The notes beneath the pieces are model-generated. The model was not told where the DNA came from. It ran no database searches and saw nothing but the letters and a program-made list of their open reading frames with translations. Below are positions 47,350-57,526 of a stretch of DNA of 64,000 nt, piece by piece. The stretch comes from Streptococcus pasteurianus (GTDB lineage: Bacteria; Bacillota; Bacilli; Lactobacillales; Streptococcaceae). The number at the start of each line of letters is the position of its first letter. Positions within the stretch are counted from its first letter, which is position 1. A program made the position numbers and the translations under genes. The DNA lies in contig NZ_CP039457.1 of assembly GCF_004843545.1 (NCBI RefSeq), positions 2,012,501-2,076,500 on the forward strand. The letters run 5' to 3'.

Positions 47350-48593
47350 GCTTGACGTACTAAGTTGAAAGCATATAAAGTAGCAATATAACGGACGTCT
47401 GAACGGCTTCGCCCACCTATAACAACACGAATAGAATGAACTTTTTCTCTAGTCGCAATACCAATGAAAACTGTTCCTGCTGGATGTCCTTCTAAGCTAT
47501 CTGGTCCTGCAACACCTGTCAAACCGATACCAAAATCAGCATCTGTCAATAAACGTGATTGCTCTGCCATTTTTTCAGCTGTAAAGTGACTTACTACACC
47601 ATGTTCTTGCAAATCTTTAAGAGGAATGTGAAGCATTTTTGATTTTTCTTCTATACTATACGTCACAAATCCGCCATTAAATACTGCAGATGACCCTGAA
47701 AAATCAGCGATACTAGATTGGAATAGCCCTGCGGTCAAACTTTCTGCAGCTGTAATAGTTTTGTGCTTTTCTTTCAACAAATCAAAAACAACACGCGCCA
47801 TATTGTTATCATCACCGTAGCCATAAAGTAACTGTTCAAGAGGAATACTATTTAATGTTTTTTTGGCTAGAATTTTATGCTCTAGAGCATCCAATTTCGC
47901 TTTTGCTGACGTCACATCATCTGCCTTGGTTGATAAACGAAGGGTCACCTCACCTGTTTTCGCATACGGAGCAATCGTTGGGTCTGTTTGGTTATCAATC
48001 AAATCTGCCAAGACGGTCACTAACTGGCTTTCACCAATCCCAAAGAAACGCAACACACGTGAATAAAGCTGCTTATGGTCTCCAGACAACAAAGGCACTA
48101 GAGAATCCAATACCATTGGTTTTAATTCACTCGGTGGTCCAGGGAGAACAACGTAGGTCACGCCATTTACTTCTAGCACGCCACCAACAGCCAAACCAGT
48201 GCTATTTTGCAACGGTATTGACCCTTCAATCAGCTGTGCTTGACGTTCGTTATTAGCCGTTCTAGCAAACTGCGGACGTGTCGCAAAAAATTCGTCCAAA
48301 CGCTTGTTAGCTTGTTCATCAAAGACTAAATCGCGTCCCAAATATTTTGCTAACGTTTGTTTTGTTAAATCGTCTTCTGTCGGACCAAGCCCTCCACATA
48401 AGACAACTAATTCACTTCGCTTGCTTGCTAAATCAATAACTGATAAAAGACGTTCTTCATTATCACCAACAGCTGTTTGAAAGAACACATCAATTCCTAA
48501 CTTGGCAAATTCTTCCGATAAAAATTGAGCATTTGTATTTGTGATTTGTCCTGTTAGAATTTCTGTTCCCACAGCAATGATTTCAGCTTTCAT
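47334..48593 (-). CDS. cinA: Competence-damage inducible protein CinA
   Basis: 419 aa, start ATG 48593 ([16 protein letters not shown]) with AGGTGG 6 nt upstream. N-terminal MoCF-like domain ([13 protein letters not shown]), C-terminal nicotinamide-nucleotide amidase domain ([34 protein letters not shown]). In streptococci it brings RecA to the membrane in competent cells. It is first in the late-competence operon, with the cin-box at 48619-48612. Confidence 0.96.
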   Translation of the reverse strand: MKAEIIAVGTEILTGQITNTNAQFLSEEFAKLGIDVFFQTAVGDNEERLLSVIDLASKRSELVVLCGGLGPTEDDLTKQTLAKYLGRDLVFDEQANKRLDEFFATRPQFARTANNERQAQLIEGSIPLQNSTGLAVGGVLEVNGVTYVVLPGPPSELKPMVLDSLVPLLSGDHKQLYSRVLRFFGIGESQLVTVLADLIDNQTDPTIAPYAKTGEVTLRLSTKADDVTSAKAKLDALEHKILAKKTLNSIPLEQLLYGYGDDNNMARVVFDLLKEKHKTITAAESLTAGLFQSSIADFSGSSAVFNGGFVTYSIEEKSKMLHIPLKDLQEHGVVSHFTAEKMAEQSRLLTDADFGIGLTGVAGPDSLEGHPAGTVFIGIATREKVHSIRVVIGGRSRSDVRYIATLYAFNLVRQALLQG

Positions 48594-48611
48594 AATTGCC
48601 ACCTACTTATC

Positions 48612-48619
48612 TATTCGTA
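48612..48619 (-). promoter_or_regulatory. cin-box of the cinA-recA operon
   Basis: Exact TACGAATA on the minus strand, 18 nt before the cinA ATG; the classic ComX (SigX) promoter element. Confidence 0.85.
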
Positions 48620-48637
48620 ATTTAGTTTTATTCTATC

Positions 48638-48668
48638 AAAAAAAGCAACAAATTTGCTGCTTTTTGCT
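48638..48668 (-). terminator. Terminator after the MFS gene
   Basis: AAAAAGCAGCAAA and TTTGTTGCTTTTTTT pair with one G-T on the minus strand. It separates the MFS gene from cinA. Confidence 0.75.
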
Positions 48669-48724
48669 ACAAAGCCAGATTTTAATGAGAAAATATTAGT
48701 TTAATATGTTGTCAACTTACTTTA

Positions 48725-49915
48725 CTACTTTGTCAACTTAGGCTGTTTTCTTAACCATATAATGACTAGTAAAAACAAGAAAAGTAATGATGCCATAAAG
48801 TTGACTGCCATGACTTTTTCAACAGCAAATACTTTTACCATTAAGCTCAAAAGGCACAATAAACAAATACTTCCCAAGCGACTAATGGTCGATTTAAAGG
48901 AAACAAGAGACGAGATATTGTCAATTGACACCATTTTGTTGAAATAATAATTCAAAATAAATTCAATGACATAAAAAACAAAGATGAAAATAAAATAAGC
49001 TGGCAATAACACCCAAAGGTGTTTTGAAAGGAAGGTCAAAGGAAGAAAAATAATCAACAGACAAAACTTAATAAGCCCTGCGTATTTTTTAATCCCATCC
49101 ATATTGATAGAATATGAAAACAGCGTGATAATTTGAAAAGCGATGTAAAAGGCTGGAAAATATTTGGTATCCACACCTTTACTCAGGAAAAACGATTGCC
49201 ACAACTGAAAATGAGTTTGAAAAAAGATTTGCGTCAAGAAATCAAAAATCAGAATAACACCCAGTCGTGGTTGCTTTCTTAACTCGATAAAACTATCTGT
49301 AATCTGCTGTTTTAAAACAGAAACATGACTCTCTTCTAGTGTCGTAGTTTTTAGATTTTCATTGAAAAAGAAAAATGTCACAAGAGTTGAAGCCACTAAA
49401 AAGGCGATACCTAAAACATAAATATTGATACCAATGCTTAGATAGAGAACACCACCCAGACTACTTCCCAATAAAAGCCCAACAATTTCCAAACGATTAT
49501 TGAGCGCTAGAAATTTTCGAAGGTCGTCCTCACGATGAGCTATTTTTAATTGATTGATAATGTAGGCATCAAGCGTTCCACTATCCAAAGCCGAAGCAAT
49601 CCCATAGCAAAACCAAGCAGCGAAGATAAGGTAAAAATTGTTACTAAAAAGGACAATCAAAAACATCACTATCAAAAATAACTTTGATAGACTATAAATA
49701 TTTTTGCGGGAATAATTGTCTGCAATCAACCCGCTTGGAAATTCAAACAGAACAATCGCAATACTATAAGCTGATTGAACAATCAAAATCTGCGACAAAC
49801 TCAACCCTTTTGACAATAGAATAACCGTTAAAATCGAGTGCGGCATGGAATAAGCCACCGTAACTAAAAAATTTGCCCAAAGGTAAACAAAAGTGTTCCT
49901 AGTAATACTTTTCAT
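48725..49915 (-). CDS. MFS transporter
   Basis: 396 aa from ATG 49915 (MKSITRNTFVYLWANFLVT), with GGTGGGAG 3-8 nt upstream; an in-frame ATG three codons earlier overlaps the RBS. Twelve predicted membrane helices and the family motif GLIADNYSRKNIYSLSKL (motif A-like, loop 2-3). The substrate is unknown; drug or peptide efflux is possible. It has its own promoter at 49954-49982, so it need not belong to the small-ORF cluster on its right. Confidence 0.85.
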   Translation of the reverse strand: MKSITRNTFVYLWANFLVTVAYSMPHSILTVILLSKGLSLSQILIVQSAYSIAIVLFEFPSGLIADNYSRKNIYSLSKLFLIVMFLIVLFSNNFYLIFAAWFCYGIASALDSGTLDAYIINQLKIAHREDDLRKFLALNNRLEIVGLLLGSSLGGVLYLSIGINIYVLGIAFLVASTLVTFFFFNENLKTTTLEESHVSVLKQQITDSFIELRKQPRLGVILIFDFLTQIFFQTHFQLWQSFFLSKGVDTKYFPAFYIAFQIITLFSYSINMDGIKKYAGLIKFCLLIIFLPLTFLSKHLWVLLPAYFIFIFVFYVIEFILNYYFNKMVSIDNISSLVSFKSTISRLGSICLLCLLSLMVKVFAVEKVMAVNFMASLLFLFLLVIIWLRKQPKLTK

Positions 49916-49953
49916 AACTCCCACCTACCCTCATCATATCAATTTTTCTTTAC

Positions 49954-49982
49954 AGGATACTCTTATTTCCCGATGATGTCAA
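49954..49982 (-). promoter_or_regulatory. MFS gene promoter
   Basis: Minus-strand TTGACA (49982-49977), 17-bp spacer, TATCCT (49959-49954). Confidence 0.7.
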
Positions 49983-50074
49983 GATTTATTTGAAACTTTA
50001 AACTAAACCAGAAAAACAATCTTTTTGGCAGTTAGCACCACGTTTACACCTAATTGACAACCATGTAAACCTCA

Positions 50075-50248
50075 TCAATGCCGTTTCTGCCAATAGAAGC
50101 AAGTAACACCGACACCTAGGCTTAACCCTATCCCCTCAAAAAGAAATAGCAATCGACCAGACTTCATGGTTAAAACACCAGAAATGATTAAAACAAGGAG
50201 AATTAGTAGTATTAAAAAACATTTGACATAGTTTTCTTCTTTTTTCAT
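50075..50248 (-). CDS. Small two-helix membrane protein
   Basis: 57 aa, ATG at 50248 (MKKEENYVKCFLILLILLVL) with AGGTG 6 nt upstream; an ATG three codons earlier is also possible. Two hydrophobic segments (about 8-26 and 35-52) separated by MKSGR, and a basic end WQKRH. No family recognised. It follows the broken secreted-protein gene by 50 bp and could share its operator-controlled promoter. Confidence 0.55.
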   Translation of the reverse strand: MKKEENYVKCFLILLILLVLIISGVLTMKSGRLLFLFEGIGLSLGVGVTCFYWQKRH

Positions 50249-50297
50249 CCATTTCACCTATAAAATCTGACCAAATCACTAATGGCCAGCTTTCCTT

Positions 50298-50746
50298 TTA
50301 TTGATATTGTGCAGCGGCTGCTTTGATTTCAGCAATTGTTGCGGATTGGATTGGGACACTAGTGTCAAAAGTAATCGTGCCCTCTTCAGTTGTCAAACTA
50401 CCAACAACTGTTGATTCTGCATCATCAGCTGAATAGCCAATTACTAGTGCTTTATCTGCGGGTGTTATTCCATCATCAATGACAACGATACATTTGTCAT
50501 CAGACAAAACTCATCTGGATTTTCACCAGTGGCTCTAAAGTATTGAACAAATTCTCGAATAGTTGTATTACTAATCTGTGCCACCTCGTCATCAACTGAT
50601 GATTGTTGTTTCACGACTGTATCTTTAGTATCAGCTGTCACAACCTTAGTTGGTTGAACCGAAGTTTGCTTTGTTGTCAAACTAGCACCAAATGCGCCTA
50701 ATAAGGCAAAAGCTGAAAGTGATATAATAATATTCTTTCTCACCAT
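50298..50746 (-). pseudogene. Secreted protein gene broken by a one-base frameshift
   Basis: The first frame (from ATG 50746, RBS AAAGGAGG) gives a signal peptide (MVRKNIIISLSAFALLGAFG, no lipobox Cys) and runs into foreign residues after NPDEF. The second frame resumes LSDDKCIVVIDDGITPADKA and ends at 50298 with IKAAAAQYQ. Both join if the TTTT run near 50508 had five T, so one T is missing. The restored protein would be about 149 aa, secreted, acidic, family unknown. The operator copy A lies upstream of it. A sequencing error or slippage could also explain the shift. Confidence 0.65.
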
Positions 50747-50765
50747 ATAAAACCTCCTTTAGTCT

Positions 50766-50816
50766 ATCATACACCGAAAATAAAGTAAAATAACATTTTG
50801 TAGCGTTTAGTAACAC
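50766..50816 (-). promoter_or_regulatory. Promoter A: 26-bp operator, 19-bp gap, TATGAT
   Basis: Minus strand 50816-50791 carries the 26-bp element whose core is GTTACTAAACGCTACAAAAT; then 19 bp and TATGAT (50771-50766), 20 bp before the secreted-protein ATG. The element reaches the place of the -35, which is otherwise poor, so it looks like an activator site. Confidence 0.7.
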
Positions 50817-51025
50817 TATTTACGGCGTTTTTTAATGAGCCAAAAGTATCCCACAAAAGCAAATAGAGCAGATAAATAATAACCAATCATTAAGCTAGTC
50901 GCTAGTGTATCCCTGATGAGTCGAAGTCCTGACATAAAACTTTCGCCAAAAGCACCGATAAATGGAATCAGATAAAAATACAACAAGAATACCCCAATTA
51001 AAACAAGGAGAACATTGCCAACCAC
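50816..51025 (-). CDS. Small membrane protein
   Basis: 69 codons with a GTG start at 51025 (VVGNVLLVLIGVFLLYFYLI). Two or three hydrophobic segments, central SFMSGLRLIRDTLATS, basic end LIKKRRK. The upstream ORF stops at 51047 in a TAATG overlap, but that ATG leads into another frame, so a small frameshift near 51040 may have cut the true start. The stop codon overlaps operator copy A. No family recognised. Confidence 0.5.
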   Translation of the reverse strand: MVGNVLLVLIGVFLLYFYLIPFIGAFGESFMSGLRLIRDTLATSLMIGYYLSALFAFVGYFWLIKKRRK

Positions 51026-51046
51026 TAACGATTGCTTGCCACGTCA

Positions 51047-51223
51047 TTAATAAATCAGTAGCAAAACAATCAAAATACTAGCAACAAGCCAATGATTTTT
51101 CAAAAATGAAGTCCCTGAAATAGTCGTTAACTGATAACTTTCAACTGAAATACCAGACGCATACGGCAAAAAGAGACTGATAATATATGCAATTATAATT
51201 ACAAATGGAAAATACTTTTTCAT
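51047..51223 (-). CDS. Small two-helix membrane protein under the operator B promoter
   Basis: 58 aa, begins MKKYFPFVIIIAYIISLFLP, then a short polar middle (SGISVESYQLTTISGTS) and a second hydrophobic segment to the C-terminus (HWLVASILIVLLLIY). AAAGGAGAACTATTAGG precedes the ATG at 51223. It is the first gene of the leftward group facing rgg. Two membrane segments with an outside loop recall small envelope or immunity-like proteins, but no family is recognised. Confidence 0.6.
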   Translation of the reverse strand: MKKYFPFVIIIAYIISLFLPYASGISVESYQLTTISGTSFLKNHWLVASILIVLLLIY

Positions 51224-51297
51224 CCTAATAGTTCTCCTTTCACATCTATGCCAAATTTAATATTGACTATACATTATTTTTTTAAATATATACTTAT

Positions 51298-51348
51298 ATG
51301 ATACAATAAAAACAACTCAACATAACATTTTGTAGCGTTTAGTAACAC
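51298..51348 (-). promoter_or_regulatory. Promoter B: second copy of the 26-bp operator, 19-bp gap, TATCAT
   Basis: Minus strand 51348-51323 is identical over 26 bp to the element at 50816-50791, again followed by exactly 19 bp and then TATCAT (51303-51298). It faces the 58-aa membrane protein gene and lies 22 bp from the rgg start codon on the other strand, so a bound regulator would also sit on the rgg leader. Confidence 0.7.
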
Positions 51349-51370
51349 AAATTTTTTAGGAGATTAGGAT

Positions 51371-52222
51371 ATGCGTTGGGTTTTTGGAAAAGTTTATAAG
51401 GATATTCGGCAATCAAAGGGGTTAACACAGGAAGAAATTTGTGATGACATGCTCGCCCGCTCTACCCTGGCTCGTATCGAAGGCGGTCAAGTTATCCCTA
51501 AATTTGATACTTTCATTTTTCTTCTCCAGCAAATCAACATGAACTTGGAAGAATTTGAATACATTTGCAATGTCTATCAGCCAAGTGAACGTCAAAAATT
51601 ATTAAATATCGCTAATAATAATCTATCAATTACCGACAACACCGAGCTCTTATCTCTCAAACGACAATGTCAAGAATATCTTCAAATACACCATGACATA
51701 CCGATTCAACAACTTCTTGACAGACTAACTGTTACTATCCACGTAAGAGAATTTAGTGGGGAATCAAAAGATACTACCTTTCAAGAAAAAACTCAGAAAA
51801 TTTGGTATTATCTTGAAAAACAAAACACTTGGTATCAGAATGATTTCAAATTACTATTAACAATTCTTTACCATTTTCCACTAGAGACTCTGAAAACAAT
51901 CACTCCCAAAATTTTAACTAACTTAGTCAAATACACCGACCTTTACAACATCAAGCCGTTGCAATTGACCTTGTTAACCAATCTCGCAAGCATTTATCTG
52001 GACAATCATCAAACCAAAGAATGTGAAACATTTTCTCTAGAAGCCCTAAAACTTGCTAAGGAATTAAAACGCTATGACTTTTTAGGAATTGCGCAAGTCC
52101 GCCTTGGCAGTTGTCGTGATGATAATAGCTTAATTGATAAAGGAATGTCTCTACTGCACTTAACCGAAAAAGGAGAAAAGATTTTTGAAGCACTTGAACA
52201 AGAAGTAGCAAAGCACAAGTAA
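51371..52222 (+). CDS. Rgg/GadR/MutR family transcriptional regulator
   Basis: 283 aa. N-terminal XRE-type HTH (YKDIRQSKGLTQEEICDDMLARSTLARIEGG, about 8-45) with the family sequence STLARIEGGQVIPKFDTFIFLLQQINMNLEEF, then a helical repeat domain (about 65-283) that in relatives binds a short peptide pheromone. AGGAGATTAGG precedes the ATG. It is divergent from the small-ORF cluster whose two promoters share a 26-bp element, so it is the likely regulator of that cluster. No obvious pheromone-precursor ORF of the SHP type is seen next to it. Confidence 0.88.
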   Translation: MRWVFGKVYKDIRQSKGLTQEEICDDMLARSTLARIEGGQVIPKFDTFIFLLQQINMNLEEFEYICNVYQPSERQKLLNIANNNLSITDNTELLSLKRQCQEYLQIHHDIPIQQLLDRLTVTIHVREFSGESKDTTFQEKTQKIWYYLEKQNTWYQNDFKLLLTILYHFPLETLKTITPKILTNLVKYTDLYNIKPLQLTLLTNLASIYLDNHQTKECETFSLEALKLAKELKRYDFLGIAQVRLGSCRDDNSLIDKGMSLLHLTEKGEKIFEALEQEVAKHK

Positions 52223-52234
52223 ATTTAAGCATAT

Positions 52235-52270
52235 AAAAGCACTCCCCAACTGATAAGTTGAGGAGTGTTT
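52235..52270. terminator. Bidirectional terminator between rgg and ruvA
   Basis: AAAAGCACTCCCCAACT and AGTTGAGGAGTGTTT pair with two mismatches around GATA; A/T tails on both sides. Confidence 0.8.
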
Positions 52271-52281
52271 CATGTGAAACA
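52266..52281. promoter_or_regulatory. Candidate parS site (15 of 16)
   Basis: TGTTTCATGTGAAACA differs by one base (T for C at position 8) from the consensus parS TGTTTCACGTGAAACA bound by ParB. It overlaps the outer arm of the rgg/ruvA terminator. An origin-proximal position would fit. Confidence 0.5.
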
Positions 52282-52301
52282 ATAGCCAAAAAAGCTTTAA
52301 A

Positions 52302-52895
52302 TTAAGCTTTCATCAACATTTTAAGGCTTGATTTGATGTATTGTTCTGCTGTTTCATTTGTTCCTTCAAAGAACTTACGAATTTTCTTGAGCTCTGCAGC
52401 TTTATAGCCAAGTGCCAAAAGAGCTTCCATAGCTTCCTCAAGCTGCTCGTTTGTAGCTGTTTTTGTCTGAGAAGCTTTGCCATTTTCCACCGAAACATCG
52501 ACAAATTTTCCTGCTAAATCCAAGACCATTTGTTGAGCTGTCTTTTTTCCAATTTTTGGAAATTTCATCAAATACTTGATATCACTAGTGTCAATCGCAT
52601 TGACAAGCCCTTCATTATCATCAACCGCAATAATCGCTAGCGCAGTTGTCGGACCAATCCCAGAAACTGAAATCAAGTTAAGAAAAACAGCTTTTTCATC
52701 TTCTGTGTGAAAACCAAATAACAATTGCGCATCTTCACGAATGACTTGGTGTAAATAAATCTGAACCTCTTGGTTGACAAGGTCTGAAAAACTGTATGGG
52801 TTAGCAACGTTGACAATATAGCCCAGCCCTCCAGCCTCGATAACAATGTATTTGGCGGTAATTTTAGTTAATTTTCCTTTGATATAATCATACAT
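52302..52895 (-). CDS. ruvA: Holliday junction DNA helicase subunit RuvA
   Basis: 197 aa. OB-fold N-terminus ([30 protein letters not shown]), two helix-hairpin-helix motifs ([15 protein letters not shown] and [19 protein letters not shown]) and a C-terminal helical domain that binds RuvB. It tetramerises on four-way junctions. It lies one base after mutL, so mutL-ruvA are co-transcribed. RuvB is encoded apart at 37263-38261. Confidence 0.97.
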   Translation of the reverse strand: MYDYIKGKLTKITAKYIVIEAGGLGYIVNVANPYSFSDLVNQEVQIYLHQVIREDAQLLFGFHTEDEKAVFLNLISVSGIGPTTALAIIAVDDNEGLVNAIDTSDIKYLMKFPKIGKKTAQQMVLDLAGKFVDVSVENGKASQTKTATNEQLEEAMEALLALGYKAAELKKIRKFFEGTNETAEQYIKSSLKMLMKA

Positions 52896-52896
52896 C

Positions 52897-54840
52897 TTAG
52901 TATTTTCCTAACTCTCTTAAACTTGTGTGATTTTCTTGAATACGGCGGAACATTTTTTCCATGTCAGCTTTGGTAAAGTTGACAAGAACTGGACGTCCAT
53001 GTGGACAGTTATAAGGATTCTTACATTGTGATAACTGAACCAAAAGATGTCGGGCGGAATAATCATCAAGAATGTGATTCGCTTTGATTGAGCGTTTGCA
53101 TGACATCATGATTGCCAATTCTGCACGATATTTCTTCACCGATACTTCATTTGTCAACAACAGCATATCACACATCTCATAAACAGCCGTCTCAATTTCC
53201 TCTTCTTTCATCCAAATTGGGTGTTCACGGAGAATAAAAGTGTTGTTTCCATATGGTTCTAGATAAATACCAACTTGATTTAACAGCTCCATTTTTTCTT
53301 GCAACTTAATAAAATCAGCTCCAGAAAACTCAAAAAGGTATGGCATGAGAAGCTGCTGTAAAGAGCTGTCAACGTCGCCGATTTTCTCACGATAATATTC
53401 ATATTTAACACGTTCTTGAGCAGCGTGTTGGTCAATGATATAAAGCCCACCATTTCCCTGTGCAAAAAGATACGTTCCGTGCATTTGTCCGAAATAATCT
53501 AATTCTGGGAAAGTTGATGACTCCTCATTATCAAGACTTTCAATCATCTTATTGATTTTTGTCTTGTTTTTAAAATCGAGATTATCATGTTCATCATCTT
53601 GATTATCTACTTCGGAACGCTGCGCATATTTCACTGATGTTTGTTGCTTGTCAACTTCCTTGACAGAGTTGTCAACCTCATTGAATAACTGTACTGGTTG
53701 CTCTTCAACCGTATCTGACTTAACAAAGAAATCACGACGTTCTTTATCATAATAAAGGTCTGTTTGTTTCAACGGCAAGCTCGTTTGCTCTGGTTTCGGA
53801 AGCCCACGTGTGCTTGATTTCGCCAGATTTTCTAGAGCATCAGGTATCAAATCTTGCTCACGCAGACTCTCTGCAATAGCAGAGCTGATTAAGCTCATTA
53901 ATTCTTTTTCCTTTGAAATACGAACTTCTTGCTTCGTTGGGTGAACATTGACATCAGCTAAATAAGGGTCGATTTGAATGTCGATAACAGCAATCGGAAA
54001 ACGTCCCACCATCAATTTTGAACCATAACCGTCCAAAATCGCACGATTGAGCAAAAAGTTTTTAATATAACGACCGTTAATCAAAATCGTAATATAGTTT
54101 CGGTTCGCTCGTGTCAATTCTGGCAGACTAATGTAACCAGACACTTCAAAATCGAGGTCAGCATTCGAAATCTCAATCATTTTTTTAGCCGTATTAAGCC
54201 CATAAATACCAGCAATTGCTTGTCGCAAATCACCAGTACCAGATGTTGTTGTCATTTGACGACCATCATTAATCAAGCTAAAAGCTACCTCTGGGTGCGC
54301 CAAACTCAAACGATTCACCACATCAACAATATGAGCTAATTCGGATTGGAGACTTTTCATGTATTTAAGACGTGCTGGCGTATTATAAAAGAGATTTTCA
54401 ACCGTAATTTTGGTTCCAACGGGTGTAGAAATCGGTTCTTGTTTTTCGATTTCACCACCTTTGGCTACTAGCAATGTTCCATAATTTTCATCTGCCGTTG
54501 CTGTTTTGACTGTAAAATGACTAATGGAGGCAATTGACGGTATCGCTTCACCACGAAAACCTAACGTCCTAATACGGAAAAGGTCAGCTTGATTTTTAAT
54601 TTTACTTGTGGCATGGCGGTGCAAACTTAATGCAACATCATCTTGAGCAATTCCTTCGCCATTATCTGTCACTTGAATTTTCTTTAAACCAGCTTCTTCA
54701 ATTTCAATGGTGATTTGGCTGCTCCCTGCATCAATCGAATTTTCCACCAATTCTTTGACAACGCTAGCTGGTCGTTCAATAACTTCACCCGCTGCAATTT
54801 GGTTAGCCAAAACCTCTGGCAACTCAATAATTTTACTCAT
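52897..54840 (-). CDS. mutL: DNA mismatch repair protein MutL
   Basis: 647 aa. GHKL ATPase N-terminus ([34 protein letters not shown] [12 protein letters not shown]), acidic linker (350-450), C-terminal dimerisation domain with the endonuclease motif [12 protein letters not shown], and CPHGRP near the end. It links MutS mismatch recognition to repair. The start follows TTTAAAAGGC at a distance; its own TATAAT at 54912-54907 is likely. Encoded after mutS on the same strand. Confidence 0.97.
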   Translation of the reverse strand: MSKIIELPEVLANQIAAGEVIERPASVVKELVENSIDAGSSQITIEIEEAGLKKIQVTDNGEGIAQDDVALSLHRHATSKIKNQADLFRIRTLGFRGEAIPSIASISHFTVKTATADENYGTLLVAKGGEIEKQEPISTPVGTKITVENLFYNTPARLKYMKSLQSELAHIVDVVNRLSLAHPEVAFSLINDGRQMTTTSGTGDLRQAIAGIYGLNTAKKMIEISNADLDFEVSGYISLPELTRANRNYITILINGRYIKNFLLNRAILDGYGSKLMVGRFPIAVIDIQIDPYLADVNVHPTKQEVRISKEKELMSLISSAIAESLREQDLIPDALENLAKSSTRGLPKPEQTSLPLKQTDLYYDKERRDFFVKSDTVEEQPVQLFNEVDNSVKEVDKQQTSVKYAQRSEVDNQDDEHDNLDFKNKTKINKMIESLDNEESSTFPELDYFGQMHGTYLFAQGNGGLYIIDQHAAQERVKYEYYREKIGDVDSSLQQLLMPYLFEFSGADFIKLQEKMELLNQVGIYLEPYGNNTFILREHPIWMKEEEIETAVYEMCDMLLLTNEVSVKKYRAELAIMMSCKRSIKANHILDDYSARHLLVQLSQCKNPYNCPHGRPVLVNFTKADMEKMFRRIQENHTSLRELGKY

Positions 54841-54921
54841 GATTTATTTATTAGCAAGCCTTTTAAAGGCAGCCTTATTCCTTTCATTCTTGCTTGTTTA
54901 TCCTCTATTATAACACAAACT

Positions 54922-54950
54922 AAAAAGCAATCTTCTTTAAGACTGCCTCT
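54922..54950 (-). terminator. Terminator after mutS
   Basis: GCAGTCTT and AAGATTGC pair (one G-T) around AAAG on the minus strand, followed by TTTTTAG. Confidence 0.7.
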
Positions 54951-54955
54951 TATTG

Positions 54956-57526
54956 TTACAACATATTTTTTAATTCATAAATAACATTCATGGCTTGCAT
55001 TGGTGTTAAATTCATCAAATCAACTTTTTTGAGTACTTTAATCACTTCTTGATTAGATGAGTCATCAGCAAATAAACTTAGTTGCTCTGCCACTGGTTCT
55101 GCTACTTCTGATTTTATAGTAATTGGCTCAGCTTCCACCTCAGGGGTCAATTGAAGCTGCGCAGCACCTGATTCTAAATTTGTCAAGATACTGTCCGCAC
55201 GTTGTAATAATTCTTCTGGTAAACCAGCAATTTTTGCAACATGAACCCCGTAAGATTTGTCTGCTGGACCTTCTGCAATTTTATGAAGAAAAGTCACATC
55301 ACCATTTTTCTCAAGAGTCGCAACGTGAACATTGACAAGATGCGTCAAGATCGTTGACAAAGCTGTCAACTCATGATAATGGGTTGCAAACATGGTCTTT
55401 GCACCAATATGATCATGGATATATTCAATGATTGATTGCGCCAAAGCCATACCGTCATAGGTTGCTGTACCACGACCTAGCTCATCAAAAAGAATCAAGG
55501 ATTGAGAACTTGCACGTTTGATAGCTTGGTTAGCTTCCATCATTTCCACCATAAACGTTGACTGTCCTGAAATCAAATCATCTGCCGCACCAATACGCGT
55601 GAAAATCGCATCAAATACTGGTAAATTGACACTTTCAGCAGCTACGTAAGACCCCATTTGAGCCATAATAACGGTCAAGGCAAGTTGACGCATATAAGTT
55701 GATTTACCACTCATATTTGGACCAGTAATTAGCTGAATGTTGATATCGGCATCAAACGTAATCGTATTAGGAATATATTCTTGCGTTCCCATGACTTTTT
55801 CAACGACCGCATGACGACCTTTTTCAATTTTAATCTCATGGCTATCGTTGAATGTTGGACGAACATAATGATTATTTTCTGCAACAACGGCTAAACTTTG
55901 TAAAACATCAACGGTTGAAAGCGCCTTAGCCAAGTCTTGCAAACGAGTAATGTAACGCTCAACTTGTCCGCGAACGCGCATAAAAATATCATATTCTAAG
56001 CTTGCTGATTGCTCACGCGCCTCCAACATCTCACCTTCAATTTTAGCCAATTCTGCCGTTCCGAAACGCTCTGAATTTTTCAACGTTGCCTTGCGGAAGA
56101 AATAATCTGGCACTAGAGAGAGATTGGAATTTGTTACATGGAAATAGTATCCATCTTTTTTATTATAATCAATTTTTAGATTGGTAATCCCACTTGCAGC
56201 ACGTTCCTTAGTTTCAACTTCTGCAATCCAACTAGTCCCCTCGCGCATAACCTTACGGTATTTATCCAAAATCTCATCAAAACCTGTACGGATAATGCTG
56301 CCTTCTGTGATAACAGCAGGAGCATCTGGGTCAATAGCTGATCGAATCAACGATTCTAGTTCTGGCAAAGTGTCAATGCTATTGACAAGCTTGTCAAGGT
56401 GAGGGCTTTCAAACGATTCTAAAATCGCCTTAATCCTTGGCACTTGTGCCAAGGTATGACCGAGTTGTAATAAATCTTTTGGATTAGCTTTTCCAAATGA
56501 CACACGACTCGCTAGACGTTCAATATCATAAACACCTTTGAGACTATCCGTCAAATCACTACGCTCAAAGAAATTATCTAGGAAAACTTGAACAATATTT
56601 TGGCGCTCTTCAATCTGTGCTTGGTTCACCAAAGGACGGTCAATCCAATTACGCAACAGACGCATTCCCATAGCCGTTTTAGTTTCATCTAGTAACCAAT
56701 AAAGGCTACCATGTTTTTTACTTGTTCGAGCATTTTCTAATAAATCCAAACTAGATTTTGTCGTGTAAGACATTTGCAAGTAATCTTTGATTTCATAATG
56801 AACCAATTTTTGCAAATGGCTTAGCTCACGTTTTTGCGTTGTATGAACGTATTGTAGCAATTTTTCAGCTGCTGAAATTTCTAAGGCTGTTAAATCTGGG
56901 TCGATTAAATGCACATCTTCATAACGTTCTTGTTCAAACGATAAGAGTAAATTTAATTGTTTGACTAAGCTATGTTGCTCTGTTTCAGAAAGCTCATAAC
57001 CAACAACGATTTCACGCGCTTTAAGGTTCAGAATTTCACTTCTAAGGCTTGTAAAATCAGAAAGACTTGTTGAGAAAAATTCACCTGTTGACACATCCAT
57101 ATAGGCTAGCCCAAACGTTTTGCCGTCAGAATCAATAGCCACCAAGAAATTGTTAGCATTATCTGGTTTAGAGGAATCAACAGCTGTCCCTGGCGTAATC
57201 ACTTGAACGACTTCACGTTTAACCACACCGACGGCTTGTTTTGGGTCTTCCATTTGCTCAGCAATTGCCACCTTGTAACCCATTTCCACTAATACATCAA
57301 TGTATTGTTGCGCAGAATGATAAGGCACACCTGCCATTGGAATTGGGTTGTCAGCATTTTTATTACGACTAGTTAAACTAATCTCTAAAATCTGTGCAGC
57401 TTTAACCGCATCATCATAAAATAATTCATAAAAGTCTCCCATGCGGAAAAGTAAAAAAGCATCTGGATAATCTTTTTTTACGTCCAAATACTGTTGCATG
57501 CCTGGAGAAATTTTATCTTTTGTCAT
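54956..57526 (-). CDS. mutS: DNA mismatch repair protein MutS
   Basis: 856 aa, full length. N-terminal mismatch-recognition domain ([18 protein letters not shown], containing the Phe-x-Glu wedge motif), core and clamp domains, and the ABC ATPase (Walker [14 protein letters not shown], signature and Walker [31 protein letters not shown]). It overlaps the ylbF-like gene by 14 bp, so mutS follows argR and ylbF in one transcript. Confidence 0.98.
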   Translation of the reverse strand: MTKDKISPGMQQYLDVKKDYPDAFLLFRMGDFYELFYDDAVKAAQILEISLTSRNKNADNPIPMAGVPYHSAQQYIDVLVEMGYKVAIAEQMEDPKQAVGVVKREVVQVITPGTAVDSSKPDNANNFLVAIDSDGKTFGLAYMDVSTGEFFSTSLSDFTSLRSEILNLKAREIVVGYELSETEQHSLVKQLNLLLSFEQERYEDVHLIDPDLTALEISAAEKLLQYVHTTQKRELSHLQKLVHYEIKDYLQMSYTTKSSLDLLENARTSKKHGSLYWLLDETKTAMGMRLLRNWIDRPLVNQAQIEERQNIVQVFLDNFFERSDLTDSLKGVYDIERLASRVSFGKANPKDLLQLGHTLAQVPRIKAILESFESPHLDKLVNSIDTLPELESLIRSAIDPDAPAVITEGSIIRTGFDEILDKYRKVMREGTSWIAEVETKERAASGITNLKIDYNKKDGYYFHVTNSNLSLVPDYFFRKATLKNSERFGTAELAKIEGEMLEAREQSASLEYDIFMRVRGQVERYITRLQDLAKALSTVDVLQSLAVVAENNHYVRPTFNDSHEIKIEKGRHAVVEKVMGTQEYIPNTITFDADINIQLITGPNMSGKSTYMRQLALTVIMAQMGSYVAAESVNLPVFDAIFTRIGAADDLISGQSTFMVEMMEANQAIKRASSQSLILFDELGRGTATYDGMALAQSIIEYIHDHIGAKTMFATHYHELTALSTILTHLVNVHVATLEKNGDVTFLHKIAEGPADKSYGVHVAKIAGLPEELLQRADSILTNLESGAAQLQLTPEVEAEPITIKSEVAEPVAEQLSLFADDSSNQEVIKVLKKVDLMNLTPMQAMNVIYELKNML

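Noticed and set aside
51248-51301. 17-codon plus-strand ORF before rgg as the pheromone precursor
   Set aside because: No Shine-Dalgarno, and it lies across the promoter elements of both directions; likely chance frame.
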